Shown one piece after another: positions 44,813 through 53,668 of a stretch of 64,000 bases of DNA (position 1 is the stretch's first letter; each line of letters starts with the position of its first letter). A model generated the notes under the pieces. That model saw nothing but the letters and a program-made list of their open reading frames with translations, searched no databases and was not told the origin of the DNA. The stretch is taken from assembly GCA_029262695.1 (NCBI GenBank), contig JAJCYV010000027.1, positions 64,811 to 128,810 on the forward strand, in the 5' to 3' direction. The translations under genes and the position numbers were made by a program. This stretch comes from Chloroflexota bacterium. Lineage in GTDB: Bacteria > Chloroflexota > Dehalococcoidia > SM23-28-2 > RBG-16-64-32.

Positions 44813-46234
44813 TTAGTTCGTCCTGCGCGTCCTCTGGCGAGCGGCCCAGCCCAGGCCGATGACGCCAACTGCCACGGCGATTGCCAGCGACACTCCTCGC
44901 CCGGGGCCTCGGGCGGTCTGCTGCGATTCCAGCGAGTCGTCGGAACCGAGAGGCAGATCCACGATGCCGCCGACGCTGGGAGGGCCGGACGTCGGCGTGG
45001 GCGTGGGTGTGGGTGTCGGCGTGGGTGTGGACGTGCACGCCGTGCATAGAAGAGGCACCGAGAACTCCGAAGTGTTCCCGCTGCCGTCGGTCACCGTCGC
45101 GGTGATGTTTGGGCCGGTGGTCACGCCGGAAAAGGACCAGTTGCCGGTGCCGCCGTCCGTAGTGGTCGAGCCGTGGTAGACTTCGCCCTCGTCGCCACTA
45201 TCTGAGTACACGTCGACCGTACAGCTCAGACACGTGCTGGTGCCGGAGGCCGAGCCGGCGGCAGTAACAGTCGGGGCGGTGATGCCGCCGTTGGTGCTGG
45301 GAGTAAAGAGGTCAATTCCTTTACCCGTGTTGGAGTGGATGGAGTTCCCACGAATGCTGTTCTGAGCTCCCTCTTGGACGCTGACACCAGTGAAATTAAA
45401 CGCGATCAAATTGGCAGCTCCCGGTGCTGTTCCTCCGATGATGTTCCCGCTACCCGCATAAGAACCCACACCGTGGCTATCGTTGCCAAGAGGTAGCGTC
45501 CCAGTGGCGTCTGTCCCTATGTAGTTGCCCTGAACGACGTTGTTGGAGGGCCCATCCAAGAAGGGTCCCGTTCCGTTTCCAGAAATCAGGTTGACCGCCT
45601 CCGGCGTGGTGCCACCGATCGTGTTCCCGCCGGTTCCCCCATGAATGCGAATGGCATCGTTTCCGATCCCACGGTCGGCGGTGCCAGCTGCGTTCGTTCC
45701 TATGAAGTTCCCGTCGATAATGTGTGCCGAGCCGGCGGTGATCTCGATTCCGTCGCCGCCCGCCGGGAACCTATTGATTACTAAGCCTCTGATACGGCTT
45801 GGGCCAGCACTGCTGATGAGGAGGCCGCTCGTGTCGAAAACTGTGCCTGAACCGTCAACGACTATCTGCAGTACTGCGTTCGTTCCCGACCCAGTCGGGC
45901 TTGTGTTTACAGCCGATCCAGGCTGGGTGTATCCGTCGATCGTGACCGACTCGGTGATGGCGGGGAGCGCGCTCCCCGGCAAGATGGTGTGTGGGCCAAC
46001 TCCTGGGATACCAAATGCGATAGTGTCGCTACCGACGAGTGCGTTCGCTTCCTCGATAGCCGCCCGGAGCGTGCAACTGCCTGCTCCGTCGTCGCAGGTC
46101 CCGTCGCCCGGGATAGAGTCGCCCCCATCGCCTATCGAGTTAACAGTTAGCGTAGCGGCTTCGGCATGCCCCGCCCACGAAAGCGTGACCAGAGCCATAA
46201 GCACCGCTACCCAGATCAGGATGATTTGCCGCAT
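44813..46234 (-). CDS. Secreted CSLREA-domain / beta-helix protein
   Basis: 473 residues. Signal peptide ending GHAEA, a CSLREA-like start (LTVNSIGD..CDDGAGSCTLRAAIEEANA), parallel beta-helix repeats rich in GNNIIGGT- and NxIGT-like turns (HIIDGNFIGTN, NVVQGNYIGTD), a Cys-rich TVDVYSDSGDEGE segment, a TP-repeat linker and a C-terminal helix. Such proteins are found on the Chloroflexota surface with adhesin or polysaccharide roles. Probably co-expressed with the downstream secreted protein. Confidence 0.82.
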   Translation of the reverse strand: MRQIILIWVAVLMALVTLSWAGHAEAATLTVNSIGDGGDSIPGDGTCDDGAGSCTLRAAIEEANALVGSDTIAFGIPGVGPHTILPGSALPAITESVTIDGYTQPGSAVNTSPTGSGTNAVLQIVVDGSGTVFDTSGLLISSAGPSRIRGLVINRFPAGGDGIEITAGSAHIIDGNFIGTNAAGTADRGIGNDAIRIHGGTGGNTIGGTTPEAVNLISGNGTGPFLDGPSNNVVQGNYIGTDATGTLPLGNDSHGVGSYAGSGNIIGGTAPGAANLIAFNFTGVSVQEGAQNSIRGNSIHSNTGKGIDLFTPSTNGGITAPTVTAAGSASGTSTCLSCTVDVYSDSGDEGEVYHGSTTTDGGTGNWSFSGVTTGPNITATVTDGSGNTSEFSVPLLCTACTSTPTPTPTPTPTPTSGPPSVGGIVDLPLGSDDSLESQQTARGPGRGVSLAIAVAVGVIGLGWAARQRTRRTN

Positions 46235-46250
46235 TGCCGCACCCCTTCTT

Positions 46251-46308
46251 GGGGGCTCTTTCGCCCGCCGGAAGGTACCGCAACCTTCCTATGCGGCTCG
46301 TTGCCCCC
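46251..46308 (-). promoter_or_regulatory. Structured leader of the secreted-protein operon
   Basis: GGGGGC (46251-46256) pairs with GCCCCC (46303-46308), enclosing GGAAGGT (46270-46276) paired with ACCTTCC (46283-46289). The structure starts 17 bases upstream of the start codon and may affect the GGGGTG ribosome site. It does not match the cyclic-di-GMP riboswitch consensus as far as I can see. Between here and 46520 nothing else was recognised except a direct repeat TAGGCATTT/TAGGTATTT on the minus strand. Confidence 0.4.
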
Positions 46309-46521
46309 CACCCTCTATCAGATGTGGCTCCGATTATGGTCGACTCTCTGGAACCTGTATGTGGGGCGAAATACCTACCGAAAAATGCCTATCGTCAAAC
46401 GGGGAGTGGTCGCGAGCGATCCAGGCCGGTGAAGGGCCGGCTACACTCAGGTGTAGTGACCACTCCTACAGATGCGGTGCTCAAGTGCGACGTAGCCGGT
46501 TCGGGGAGTCCGGAGCGTTGT

Positions 46522-46545
46522 GGGCGACCGCCGGTCGCCCCTACG
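46522..46545. repeat. REP-like palindrome
   Basis: GGGCGACCGCCGGTCGCCC (46522-46540) followed by CTACG. The same 19-mer recurs at 50760 and 50914. Confidence 0.75.
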
Positions 46546-46560
46546 GCGGCAGTCGGGTGG

Positions 46561-47730
46561 CTAGCGCCAGGAGGCGGCGAGCTTTTCCATGCGGCGGACG
46601 CCTTCTTCGAGGCGGTCGTCGGGGATGGTAAGGGAGAGGCGGACGTAGCCTTCGCCGGAGGGGCCGTAGCCGATGCCGGGGGTGACGACGACGCCGGCCT
46701 CGTCGAGGAGGCGGGTGGCGAACTGGACGCTGGTGATGCCTTCGGGGACGCGCGCCCAGATGTAGAGGCTGGCGCGCGGGGGCCGCAGGCGGAGGCCGAG
46801 CCCGGTGAGCGCCTGGGCGAGCCTGTCACGGCGGCGGGTGTAGATTGCGTTGTGCTCGGCGATGCAGTCCTGGGGGCCGTCGAGGGCGGCGATCGCCATG
46901 TGCTGGATCGCCTGGGGGATGCCGGAGTCGAGGTTGGACTTGACGCGCATGAGGGCGTCGACGATCTGCGCGTTGCCGACGGCCATGCCGATGCGCCAGC
47001 CGGTCATGTTGTACGACTTGGAGAGGGAGTGGAACTCGACGCCGACGTCGCGGGCGCCTTCGGCCTGGAGGAGGCTGACGGGACGGAAGCCGTCGAAGGC
47101 GATCTCGGAGTAGGGGGCGTCGTGGAGGACGGCGATGTTGTGCTTCCTGGCGAAGGCGACGGCGCGTTCGAAGAAGGCGAGGTCAGCGACGGCGCCGGTG
47201 GGGTTGTTGGGGTAGTTGAGCCAGAGCACTTTGGCGCGCTCGGCGATGTCATCCGGGACGGCGTCGAGGTTGGGGAGGAAGTCGTTCTCCTCGGTCAGGG
47301 GCAGGTAGTAGGGCTCGCCGCCCATGAGCAGCGTGCCGACGGCGTAGACGGGGTAGCCGGGATCCGGGACGAGGGCGACGTCGCCGGCGTCGATGAAGCA
47401 CATGGCGATGTGCGCGACGCCTTCCTTGGCGCCGATCAGCGGGAGGACTTCGGAGTCCGGGTCGAGGTTGACGCCGAAGCGGCGGTCATAAAAGCCGGCG
47501 ATGGACTGGCGCAGCTCCGGCAGGCCCTGCGTTTCGGGGTAGCGGTGGTTGGCGGGATCGCGAGAAGCCTTCGCGAGGGTGTCGAGGAGGCGATCGGGCG
47601 TCGGCAGGTCGGGATCGCCGATGCCGAAGGAGATGACGTCGACGCCCTGGGCGCGCTTCTCGGCCATCTTCTTGCTGATCTCGGCGAAGAGGTATGGCGG
47701 CAGGGTCTGTATTCGTTGGGCGAAGTCCAA
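46561..47730 (-). CDS. dapL: LL-diaminopimelate aminotransferase
   Basis: PLP enzyme converting tetrahydrodipicolinate directly to LL-DAP for lysine and peptidoglycan. 389 residues: GIGDPDLPTPDRLLD, YPETQGLPELR, the PLP Lys in SLSKSYNMTGWRIGMAVG and WLNYPNNPTGAVA. The class-I aminotransferase fold is certain; DapL specificity fits Chloroflexota, which lack the succinylase route, but a broader aminotransferase is possible. Confidence 0.88.
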   Translation of the reverse strand: MDFAQRIQTLPPYLFAEISKKMAEKRAQGVDVISFGIGDPDLPTPDRLLDTLAKASRDPANHRYPETQGLPELRQSIAGFYDRRFGVNLDPDSEVLPLIGAKEGVAHIAMCFIDAGDVALVPDPGYPVYAVGTLLMGGEPYYLPLTEENDFLPNLDAVPDDIAERAKVLWLNYPNNPTGAVADLAFFERAVAFARKHNIAVLHDAPYSEIAFDGFRPVSLLQAEGARDVGVEFHSLSKSYNMTGWRIGMAVGNAQIVDALMRVKSNLDSGIPQAIQHMAIAALDGPQDCIAEHNAIYTRRRDRLAQALTGLGLRLRPPRASLYIWARVPEGITSVQFATRLLDEAGVVVTPGIGYGPSGEGYVRLSLTIPDDRLEEGVRRMEKLAASWR

Positions 47731-47853
47731 GCGGTCCTCCGGTGGGTATTAGCAGTGGGCAAATCGTACCGCATGGAGGGCGGCTGAGCACGTGGGGAGG
47801 GGGCCGGTGTTGCGCGTTCGCGCCGTTCATAGGACGATTCTTGCAGAGGGGAT

Positions 47854-48531
47854 ATGCAACCGAAGCTGCTGCAACGAGTGCCGTTTCTCGCTGCGCTGTC
47901 CGGAGAGGACCTGCGCTGGCTGGCTAAACGCGTGCAGCGGCGCAAGTATGGCCGGGGCGACATCATCTTCGTCAAGGACGACCCTGGTGACTCGATGTTC
48001 ATCGTCGAGGACGGGGCGGTGCGCATCTACGTGCCGGGCACGCAGGGCGCCGACCTGACGCTGGCGACGATGCAGCCGGGCGAGTTCTTCGGCGACCTTT
48101 CGTTGCTGGACGGCCGGCCGCGTTCGGCGAGCGCGGAGGCGGCGCGAAACGCGGTTCTGCTGACGCTTGAGCGAGCAGACCTGACGGAGCTGGTGCAGTC
48201 GCGGCCGCAGGCGGCGCTGGCGATCCTGACGGTGATCGCGGAGCGGCTGCGGGAGACGGACCAGATGGCGACGGACCTGGCGTTCCTGGACGTGAGCGGG
48301 CGTCTGGCGCGGCGTTTGCTGGACCTTGCGTCGTCGAACGGCAGGGAGCGCGAGGACGGTGTGCTGATCAACGCGACGATCACGCAGGAGGAGCTGGCGA
48401 ACATGATTGGCGTGACGCGCGAGAGTGTGAACCGCAACCTGGGGCTGTTCCGGCGGCTGGGGCTGATCGCCCGCGAGGGCCGGCGGATCGTTGTGCTGGA
48501 CGAGGCCGGGTTGCGGAGTTACTGCGAGTAG
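47854..48531 (+). CDS. Crp/Fnr-family transcription regulator
   Basis: 225 residues. Cyclic-nucleotide-binding beta-roll (FVKDDPGDSMFIVEDG, PGEFFGDLSLLDGRPRSA), dimer helix and a C-terminal winged helix with ITQEELANMIGVTRESVNRNL. The beta-roll carries FGDLSLLDGRPRSA, close to the cAMP loop FGELALLTGRPRTA, so a nucleotide ligand is possible. No Fnr Fe-S Cys cluster. AGAGGGG precedes ATG 47854. Targets unknown. Confidence 0.9.
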   Translation: MQPKLLQRVPFLAALSGEDLRWLAKRVQRRKYGRGDIIFVKDDPGDSMFIVEDGAVRIYVPGTQGADLTLATMQPGEFFGDLSLLDGRPRSASAEAARNAVLLTLERADLTELVQSRPQAALAILTVIAERLRETDQMATDLAFLDVSGRLARRLLDLASSNGREREDGVLINATITQEELANMIGVTRESVNRNLGLFRRLGLIAREGRRIVVLDEAGLRSYCE

Positions 48532-48566
48532 CGCGAGATTGCCGCGCCTCCCCTCCCCTCCCCCTT

Positions 48567-48592
48567 GGACAGGCCTGAAGGCATGTCCCTAC
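48567..48592. repeat. REP-like palindrome, variant 2, copy 1
   Basis: GGACAGGCCT-GA-AGGCATGTCC followed by CTACG, in the gap between crp-like and S9 peptidase 3' ends; 9 of 10 pairs. Confidence 0.7.
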
Positions 48593-48615
48593 GTTCGGCC
48601 CCACTCCGCCCCTTT

Positions 48616-48642
48616 GGACGAGCCTGAAGGCACGTCCCTACG
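48616..48642. repeat. REP-like palindrome, variant 2, copy 2
   Basis: GGACGAGCCT-GA-AGGCACGTCC followed by CTACG; 9 of 10 pairs. Two copies 49 bp apart. Confidence 0.7.
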
Positions 48643-48668
48643 ATTCGGGACGTGGTTGGGCCGGCCCT

Positions 48669-50690
48669 TTAGCGGCGGGTGGCGGCTTTTGCGCGCTTAG
48701 GTTTGGGTTTGGGGCGGCGTTTGGGCTTCGGGGCGTGGGCGTCGTACCAGGCGACGGTGCGCTGGACGCGGTCGAGCGCCTGGCTGGGGGTGTGGGTGTT
48801 GTACGTGTGGAAGCCGCCGGGATAGCGCACGAACTCGACCTTCTTGCCCAGCAGCTTGAGCGCGGTGAAGATCTCCTCGGACTGGGCGATCGGGCAGCGC
48901 AGGTCGCCCTCGTGGTGGATGAGGAGGACGGGGGTGTTGCAGTTGGCGAGGTGTGTCGTGGGTGAGCGCTCGACGTAGAAGGCCATGTTCTCCTGGGGCA
49001 GGCCGCCTAGTTCGTGGATGTCCATGAGGGGAATGTCCCCGGTGCCGAAGGAGCTGACGAGGTTGGACACGGGCGCGCCGACGAGGGCGGCGCGGAAGCG
49101 GTCCGTGTGGCCGACGGCCCAGCTCGCCATGTAGCCGCCGTAGGAGTAGCCGCCCATGTACTGGCGGTCGGGGTCGGCGATGCCCCGGGCGATGAGGGAG
49201 TCGGCGGCGGCGATGATGTCGTCGTAGTCGCCACCGGCCCAGTCGGCGACGACCATCTCGCTGAAGGCTTCGCCGTAGCCGGTGCTGCCGCGCGGGTTGG
49301 GGAGGAGGACGATGTAGCCGCGGGCGGTCAGGGCGTGAAACTCGGTCATGGCGCGGGAGCCCGGATGCGCGCTGTGCGGCCCGCCGTGGACGTTGATGGC
49401 GAGCGGACAGCGGCGGCCGCGCCTGAAGCCCGGTGGGTACATGACGAACGATTCGATGGCCTGTCCGTCGGGCGCTTTGCAGGTCGTGCGGCGGACGTCG
49501 CCGAGTGTGACCTGGTCGAGGAAGGCATCGTTGGCATGCGAGAGGTTGGTCTCGCGCCGGCTATTGCCGAGGGCCGCGGTGTAGATCTCCCACGGCTGGT
49601 TGGGCCAGACGGCGGTGAAAACGGCGCGCCTGCCGTCGGGCGTGAGGACGAAGGACTCGATCTGGCGCTCGCCGTCGAGGAGCTTCTCGGCGTCGCCGCC
49701 GAGGCCGGCGCGGTAGACGGCGACGGTGCCGCGGTCGCTGGCGAGGAAGTAGACGGAGCGCGAGTTGGGCGCCCAGTTGAAGGTGCGTCCGGCGAAGAAG
49801 GCGGGCCAGCCGGCGAGGGGGCGGTCGGTGGAGGCGGAGAGCGAGCGCGGAGCGCCACCGCGCGCGGAGACGAGCATGAGGTGCGGGTTCTTCGCGACGC
49901 CGGCGTCGCCGTGTTCGTGGCCGGCGTAGGCGACGAACTTGCCGTCGGGCGAGTACGCCGGGTGCGAGGAGGAACCGCGGGAGCGGGTGAGCTTTCGCGC
50001 GCTGCCGCCGGCGGCGGGGACGGTCCAGACGTCGGTACGCCACTGGCGCTGGTTGCGGTCGCGCTCACGGTCGGAGACGAAGGCGATGGCGCGGCCGTTG
50101 GGAGACCACGCGGGGTGATCGTCGAAATAGTCGCCGCGCGTCAGCTGCTTTTCTTCGCCGGAGTCGATATCGGCGACGAAGATGTGAGTGCGGCGGTTGT
50201 CGAAGAAGCCGACGCCGTCGAGCTTGTAGCGGAGGTCGCGGACGACGATGGGAGCGGCTTTTTCGAGGCCCGTGCGCTCCTTCGGCGGAGTGTGGCGCCC
50301 TGTGCGTGAGATGTAGGCGACGCGCCTGCCGTCGGGCGACCAGGCGGGCTGGGAGATGCCCCACTTGCGCTTCGTGACCTGACGCGCCTCGCCGCCGGCG
50401 AGCGGGGCGACGAAGAGCTGCGACTTCTCGTCACGGTCGGAGACGAAGGCGAGGTAGCGGCCGTCGGGCGACCAACGGGGAGTGTGGTCCTTCGTGCCGT
50501 GGGTGAAGCGGCGGGCCGGGGAGCGGCCGTTGAGCGGCGCGACGTAGATGCAGACGTGAGTTGAGTCGGAATCGCGGTCGGGCGAGGAGAGGCAGTAGGC
50601 GACCTGCGTGCCGTCGGGCGAGATCTGAGGATCGAAGACGGTCTTGATCAGGAAGATGTCATCGGGGCGGAAACGGCGTTTCCTGGGCAT
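48669..50690 (-). CDS. S9-family serine peptidase (acylaminoacyl-peptidase-like)
   Basis: 673 residues. An N-terminal beta-propeller of WD40-like PD40 repeats (SPDGRRVAYISR, SPNGRAIAFVSDR, SPDGKFVAYAG) covers an alpha/beta hydrolase with catalytic Ser in GGYSYGGYMASWA, Asp in HHEGDLRCPIAQSE and His in YPGGFHTY. No signal peptide, so cytoplasmic. The C-terminus is a Lys/Arg/Pro tail. Cleaves short peptides or acyl-peptides. Confidence 0.93.
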   Translation of the reverse strand: MPRKRRFRPDDIFLIKTVFDPQISPDGTQVAYCLSSPDRDSDSTHVCIYVAPLNGRSPARRFTHGTKDHTPRWSPDGRYLAFVSDRDEKSQLFVAPLAGGEARQVTKRKWGISQPAWSPDGRRVAYISRTGRHTPPKERTGLEKAAPIVVRDLRYKLDGVGFFDNRRTHIFVADIDSGEEKQLTRGDYFDDHPAWSPNGRAIAFVSDRERDRNQRQWRTDVWTVPAAGGSARKLTRSRGSSSHPAYSPDGKFVAYAGHEHGDAGVAKNPHLMLVSARGGAPRSLSASTDRPLAGWPAFFAGRTFNWAPNSRSVYFLASDRGTVAVYRAGLGGDAEKLLDGERQIESFVLTPDGRRAVFTAVWPNQPWEIYTAALGNSRRETNLSHANDAFLDQVTLGDVRRTTCKAPDGQAIESFVMYPPGFRRGRRCPLAINVHGGPHSAHPGSRAMTEFHALTARGYIVLLPNPRGSTGYGEAFSEMVVADWAGGDYDDIIAAADSLIARGIADPDRQYMGGYSYGGYMASWAVGHTDRFRAALVGAPVSNLVSSFGTGDIPLMDIHELGGLPQENMAFYVERSPTTHLANCNTPVLLIHHEGDLRCPIAQSEEIFTALKLLGKKVEFVRYPGGFHTYNTHTPSQALDRVQRTVAWYDAHAPKPKRRPKPKPKRAKAATRR

Positions 50691-50759
50691 GGGCGGGCTC
50701 CTTCGGGCGTGATTTTGGGGTCATCTTAGCAGCCGCGGATGTGGTGCGTTGGCGGGAGT

Positions 50760-50938
50760 GGGCGACCGCCGGTCGCCCCTACGGTGGGTGTTGTCGGCCG
50801 TCGGGACCTGGGTCGGGCGCATCGCGATGCGCCCCTACACGTGAGGTGGTGCGTTGGCGGTGGTGGCGGACCGCGATGCGCCCCCACACGGATGGTTGTG
50901 CGCCTGCGGGAGCGGGCGACCGCCGGTCGCCCCTACGG
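50760..50938. repeat. Array of four REP-like palindromes
   Basis: Units at 50760-50778 (GGGCGACCG-C-CGGTCGCCC), 50815-50834 (GGGCGCATCGCGATGCGCCC), about 50874-50885 (degenerate left arm, CGCGATGCGCCC) and 50914-50932 (as the first). Each is followed by CTAC or CCAC and preceded by GTGGTGCGTTGGCGG-like DNA, so the repeating unit is about 50-60 bp. The last unit forms the 3' end of the methyltransferase gene. Confidence 0.75.
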
Positions 50939-51730
50939 GGAAGGTGGTGCGCTGGGGGGCCAGCGCCAGATTTCGAGTTCGTGGGTGAGTTCTTCGACGA
51001 TCTCAGTTGGGTAGTGGGTGCGGAACCAGGCTTCGTACTCGCCGATGCAGTCGGCGAAGACGTCGTCGGCGATTTGCCAGGACCAGGAGTGGACCCGCCG
51101 GCGGGTCTTGTCCAGGACGTCTTCGGGGTCCTGGCGGTTCACTTCGTCGCAGATGTCTACCAGCTCCAGAGTTGCGCCGGTGGAGCGGATCAGCTTGCGC
51201 TGGTCCTCGAAGTGGAGCCGGTGGAGCGGAGCGTGGCGGCGCCGATCGAGGGCGTCGTCCCACCAGGCGCCGCTGGCGGCGAGCGGCCGGTTGTCGCGGT
51301 ATTGCTTGTTGAGGTAGATGCCGCCGGGCGCGAGGACGCGGCGGATATCGGAGAGAGCGGCTTCGGCGGAGGAGACGAGGTGGAGGACGTGGACGGTGAG
51401 GACGGCGGGGAAGGCCTCGTCCCGCAGGGGGAGGCGCGTGGCGTCGCCGAAGATGAGGTCCGGCGGGTGATGCTCAGGCGTGAGTTTCTGGCGCAGCTGA
51501 GCGACCATGCCGGCGGAGATGTCGACGCCTGTGACGGGGAGGCCGCGTGCCATGAGTGGGAGCGAGATGCGGCCGGTGCCGATGCCGACTTCCAGCAGGC
51601 GGCCGGCGGCGTTGCGGGCGAGGGCGCCGAGGATCGCGCCGGTGACGGCGGTGGCGGCCTCGGGCGACATGGTGCGGGTGGCGTCGTAGTAAGAGGCGGC
51701 GCGGTCGAAGGAGACGGATTCGTGAGGCAT
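50933..51730 (-). CDS. SAM-dependent methyltransferase
   Basis: 265 residues, class-I Rossmann fold: motif I LLEVGIGTGRISLPL, VTGVDISAGMVAQLR, and GDATRLPLRDEAF; post-motif LTVHVLHLV and VLAPGGIYLNKQ. Substrate unknown, probably a small molecule. The last residues (WPPSAPPSP) are encoded by a REP-like repeat, so the C-terminus may have been reshaped by repeat insertion. Confidence 0.85.
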   Translation of the reverse strand: MPHESVSFDRAASYYDATRTMSPEAATAVTGAILGALARNAAGRLLEVGIGTGRISLPLMARGLPVTGVDISAGMVAQLRQKLTPEHHPPDLIFGDATRLPLRDEAFPAVLTVHVLHLVSSAEAALSDIRRVLAPGGIYLNKQYRDNRPLAASGAWWDDALDRRRHAPLHRLHFEDQRKLIRSTGATLELVDICDEVNRQDPEDVLDKTRRRVHSWSWQIADDVFADCIGEYEAWFRTHYPTEIVEELTHELEIWRWPPSAPPSP

Positions 51731-51738
51731 GGGTGAGA

Positions 51739-51789
<51 letters not shown>

Positions 51790-51800
51790 CTAGCGGTGGA

Positions 51801-52736
51801 TCACCACCAGATGACGTCGTCGAGCTGGTCTTCTTCGTGCGCTGCCGGTGGGCGGGTCCACATGTTGGTGGCCAGGTACTTCCAGCCGCTGTCGGCGAAG
51901 ATGAGGACGACGTTGCCGCGGGGGAGGCGCTCGATCGCCTTGAGGGCGCCGTGGAGGACGGCGCCGGAGGAGACGCCGCCGAAGATCGCCTCGCGCTGCA
52001 TCAGGAGGGCCGCTCCGCGGAAGGCGTGGCCGCTGCGGACGAGGATCTTGCCGTCGAGGACGTGGTAGTCGAGCAGTGGTGGGACGAAGCCGTCGGCGAG
52101 GCTCTTGAGGCCCTGGACCTGGTAGCCGGGGTGGGGCTCGACGGCGATTACGCGGGCCTGCGGGTTGGCTTCTTTGAGGCGGCGGCCGACGCCCATGAGG
52201 GTGCCGCCGGTGCCGAGGCCGGCGACGAAGAGGTCGACGTGGGGGAGCTCGGCGAGGATTTCGGGGCCGGTGCCTTCGTAGTGGGCGCGGATGTTCACCG
52301 GATCGGCGAACTGGTCGAGCATGAACCAGCCCTCGTCAGCGGCGATGGCGCGCGCGACGGCGATGGCCCGGGTGACGCCCAGCTGGGACGGCACGTAGGT
52401 GATCTCCGCGCCGTAGGCCGCAAGGGTGCGGGGGATTTCCGGGTAGACGTTCTCCGGGATGACGATGCGGACGGGGTAGCCGAGAGCGCGTCCGACCATG
52501 GCGAGGGCGATGCCGGTGTTGCCGGTGGAGGCCTCGATGATGCGGTCGCCGGGGCCGAGGCGGCCGTCGCGCTGGGCGTCGACGACCATCTCGCGGACGA
52601 TGCGGTCCTTGATGCTGCCGGTGGGGTTGCGGCCTTCGATCTTGGCGAAGAGACGGAGGTCTGGCCGGTTGCTGAGGTGTCGTAGTTCGACGAGGGGCGT
52701 GTCGCCGATCGCGTGGAGGATATCGACGTGGTGCAT
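51801..52736 (-). CDS. Cysteine synthase (CysK/CysM type)
   Basis: 311 residues, PLP-dependent. PLP Lys in RNPTGSIKDRIV, phosphate loop EASTGNTGIALAM, GTGGTLMGVG and GGVSSGA. Makes cysteine from O-acetylserine or O-phosphoserine and sulfide. It could also be the cystathionine beta-synthase-like form, but has no regulatory CBS domains. ATG 52736 follows no clear ribosome site. Confidence 0.9.
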   Translation of the reverse strand: MHHVDILHAIGDTPLVELRHLSNRPDLRLFAKIEGRNPTGSIKDRIVREMVVDAQRDGRLGPGDRIIEASTGNTGIALAMVGRALGYPVRIVIPENVYPEIPRTLAAYGAEITYVPSQLGVTRAIAVARAIAADEGWFMLDQFADPVNIRAHYEGTGPEILAELPHVDLFVAGLGTGGTLMGVGRRLKEANPQARVIAVEPHPGYQVQGLKSLADGFVPPLLDYHVLDGKILVRSGHAFRGAALLMQREAIFGGVSSGAVLHGALKAIERLPRGNVVLIFADSGWKYLATNMWTRPPAAHEEDQLDDVIWW

Positions 52737-52750
52737 GAGAGGATTATGAC

Positions 52751-52778
52751 AGTGGGCAGTGGGTAGTGGACAGCGGGT
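52751..52778. repeat. Heptamer tandem repeat
   Basis: AGTGGGC, AGTGGGT, AGTGGAC, AGCGGGT. Directly upstream of TATACT (52792-52797), and TGGACA within it sits where a -35 with a 19-base spacer would be. Confidence 0.8.
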
Positions 52779-52791
52779 GCTGGAGGCCGGA

Positions 52792-52797
52792 TATACT
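52792..52797 (+). promoter_or_regulatory. -10 element of small membrane protein gene
   Basis: TATACT ending eight bases before ATG 52806; leaderless start likely. Confidence 0.5.
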
Positions 52798-52805
52798 CGT
52801 GTGGG

Positions 52806-52985
52806 ATGTCGGTCAGTGAGTTCTTCTTGATCGTGCTCGCCGCGAACTTTGTTTCGGCGGCTCTATGCGGCTTTCTGGCGAGCCGCAACGGGCGCGACCC
52901 GTTCGTCTGGCAGCTGTTCGGCGCTGCGCTGGGCCCGGTTGCGCTCGTGGTAATGGCGGGCGTGCTGAGCCGAAAGGAAGAGTAG
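52806..52985 (+). CDS. Small two-helix membrane protein
   Basis: 59 residues: MSVSEFFLIVLAANFVSAAL, a short polar loop (SRNGRDPF), a second hydrophobic helix (FGAALGPVALVVMAGVL) and SRKEE. The frame is too short for ordinary tracks but has a clean -10, ATG and TAG and converges with the cupredoxin gene. Function unknown. Confidence 0.65.
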   Translation: MSVSEFFLIVLAANFVSAALCGFLASRNGRDPFVWQLFGAALGPVALVVMAGVLSRKEE

Positions 52986-52990
52986 GCCGG

Positions 52991-53668
52991 CTAGCGGAGG
53001 GTGAGGGTGCCGAGGTGGTCCAGGACATGGAAGTCGCAGCGGAATGGGTACGATCCCGGCTCGTCAAACTTCACGACGACGCGGCCTGTGTCGCCGGTGA
53101 AGAGGGTGCCGGGCTGGACGAACCAGTCGTCCCGAGTGTTGTATTCGCCGTCGGATCCGGGGAAGCGGAGGTTGTGCGCGACTGAGCCGACGTTTGTGAC
53201 GAGGATTTCGATCACCTCGCCGGCATCGCCGCTTATCGCGTTGGGGACGTAGCGCGGGAGGACGTTCTGGCCGTCATCGTCGGTCTCAATGTTGATCGTG
53301 CGGTCGATGGGCAGGTCGGCGATGCGCGGGTCCGGCGTGGCTGACGGCGCCGGGGTCCCACCGTCGTCACTGCCGCCGCTGAGGAGGAGGAATCCGCCGA
53401 AAATCGCCACGGCGAGCACGGCGACGACACCGCCGCCCCAGAGGGCCGGCGCCAGGGACTGGCCGCTGCGCGCCTTCTTTCTTTTGCTCTTTTCGTACTC
53501 GCGCTTCTGTTCGGCTCGCCGTTTAGCCCTGGAGGCCTCATCTTCGGGTTCGGGGGCCTCCTCCAGGGCGTCCTCTTCGGCGGACTCCTTCGAAGCCGCG
53601 AGTTTCGCCTGCCGCTGCTCTTTCTGGCGACGGGCAGCCTCGCGGCGCTTTCGGTCTTTCTTACTCAT
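52991..53668 (-). CDS. Membrane-anchored cupredoxin
   Basis: 225 residues. A long charged N-terminal region rich in Lys/Arg/Glu (KKDRKRREAARRQKEQRQ), likely helical and cytoplasmic, then one TM helix (LWGGGVVAVLAVAIFGGFLLL) and an extracytoplasmic cupredoxin with His in SVAHNLRF and FRCDFH-VLDH. The axial Met is not obvious (LGTLTL), so copper affinity or potential may differ. Third cupredoxin-type gene in the window. Confidence 0.82.
   Translation of the reverse strand: MSKKDRKRREAARRQKEQRQAKLAASKESAEEDALEEAPEPEDEASRAKRRAEQKREYEKSKRKKARSGQSLAPALWGGGVVAVLAVAIFGGFLLLSGGSDDGGTPAPSATPDPRIADLPIDRTINIETDDDGQNVLPRYVPNAISGDAGEVIEILVTNVGSVAHNLRFPGSDGEYNTRDDWFVQPGTLFTGDTGRVVVKFDEPGSYPFRCDFHVLDHLGTLTLR

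Noticed and set aside
46235-46420. Cyclic-di-GMP riboswitch before the CSLREA gene
   Set aside because: The conserved CAAACC, GACGCAAAGCC and GGUAGGUAG-type segments could not be found; kept only as an unassigned hairpin leader.
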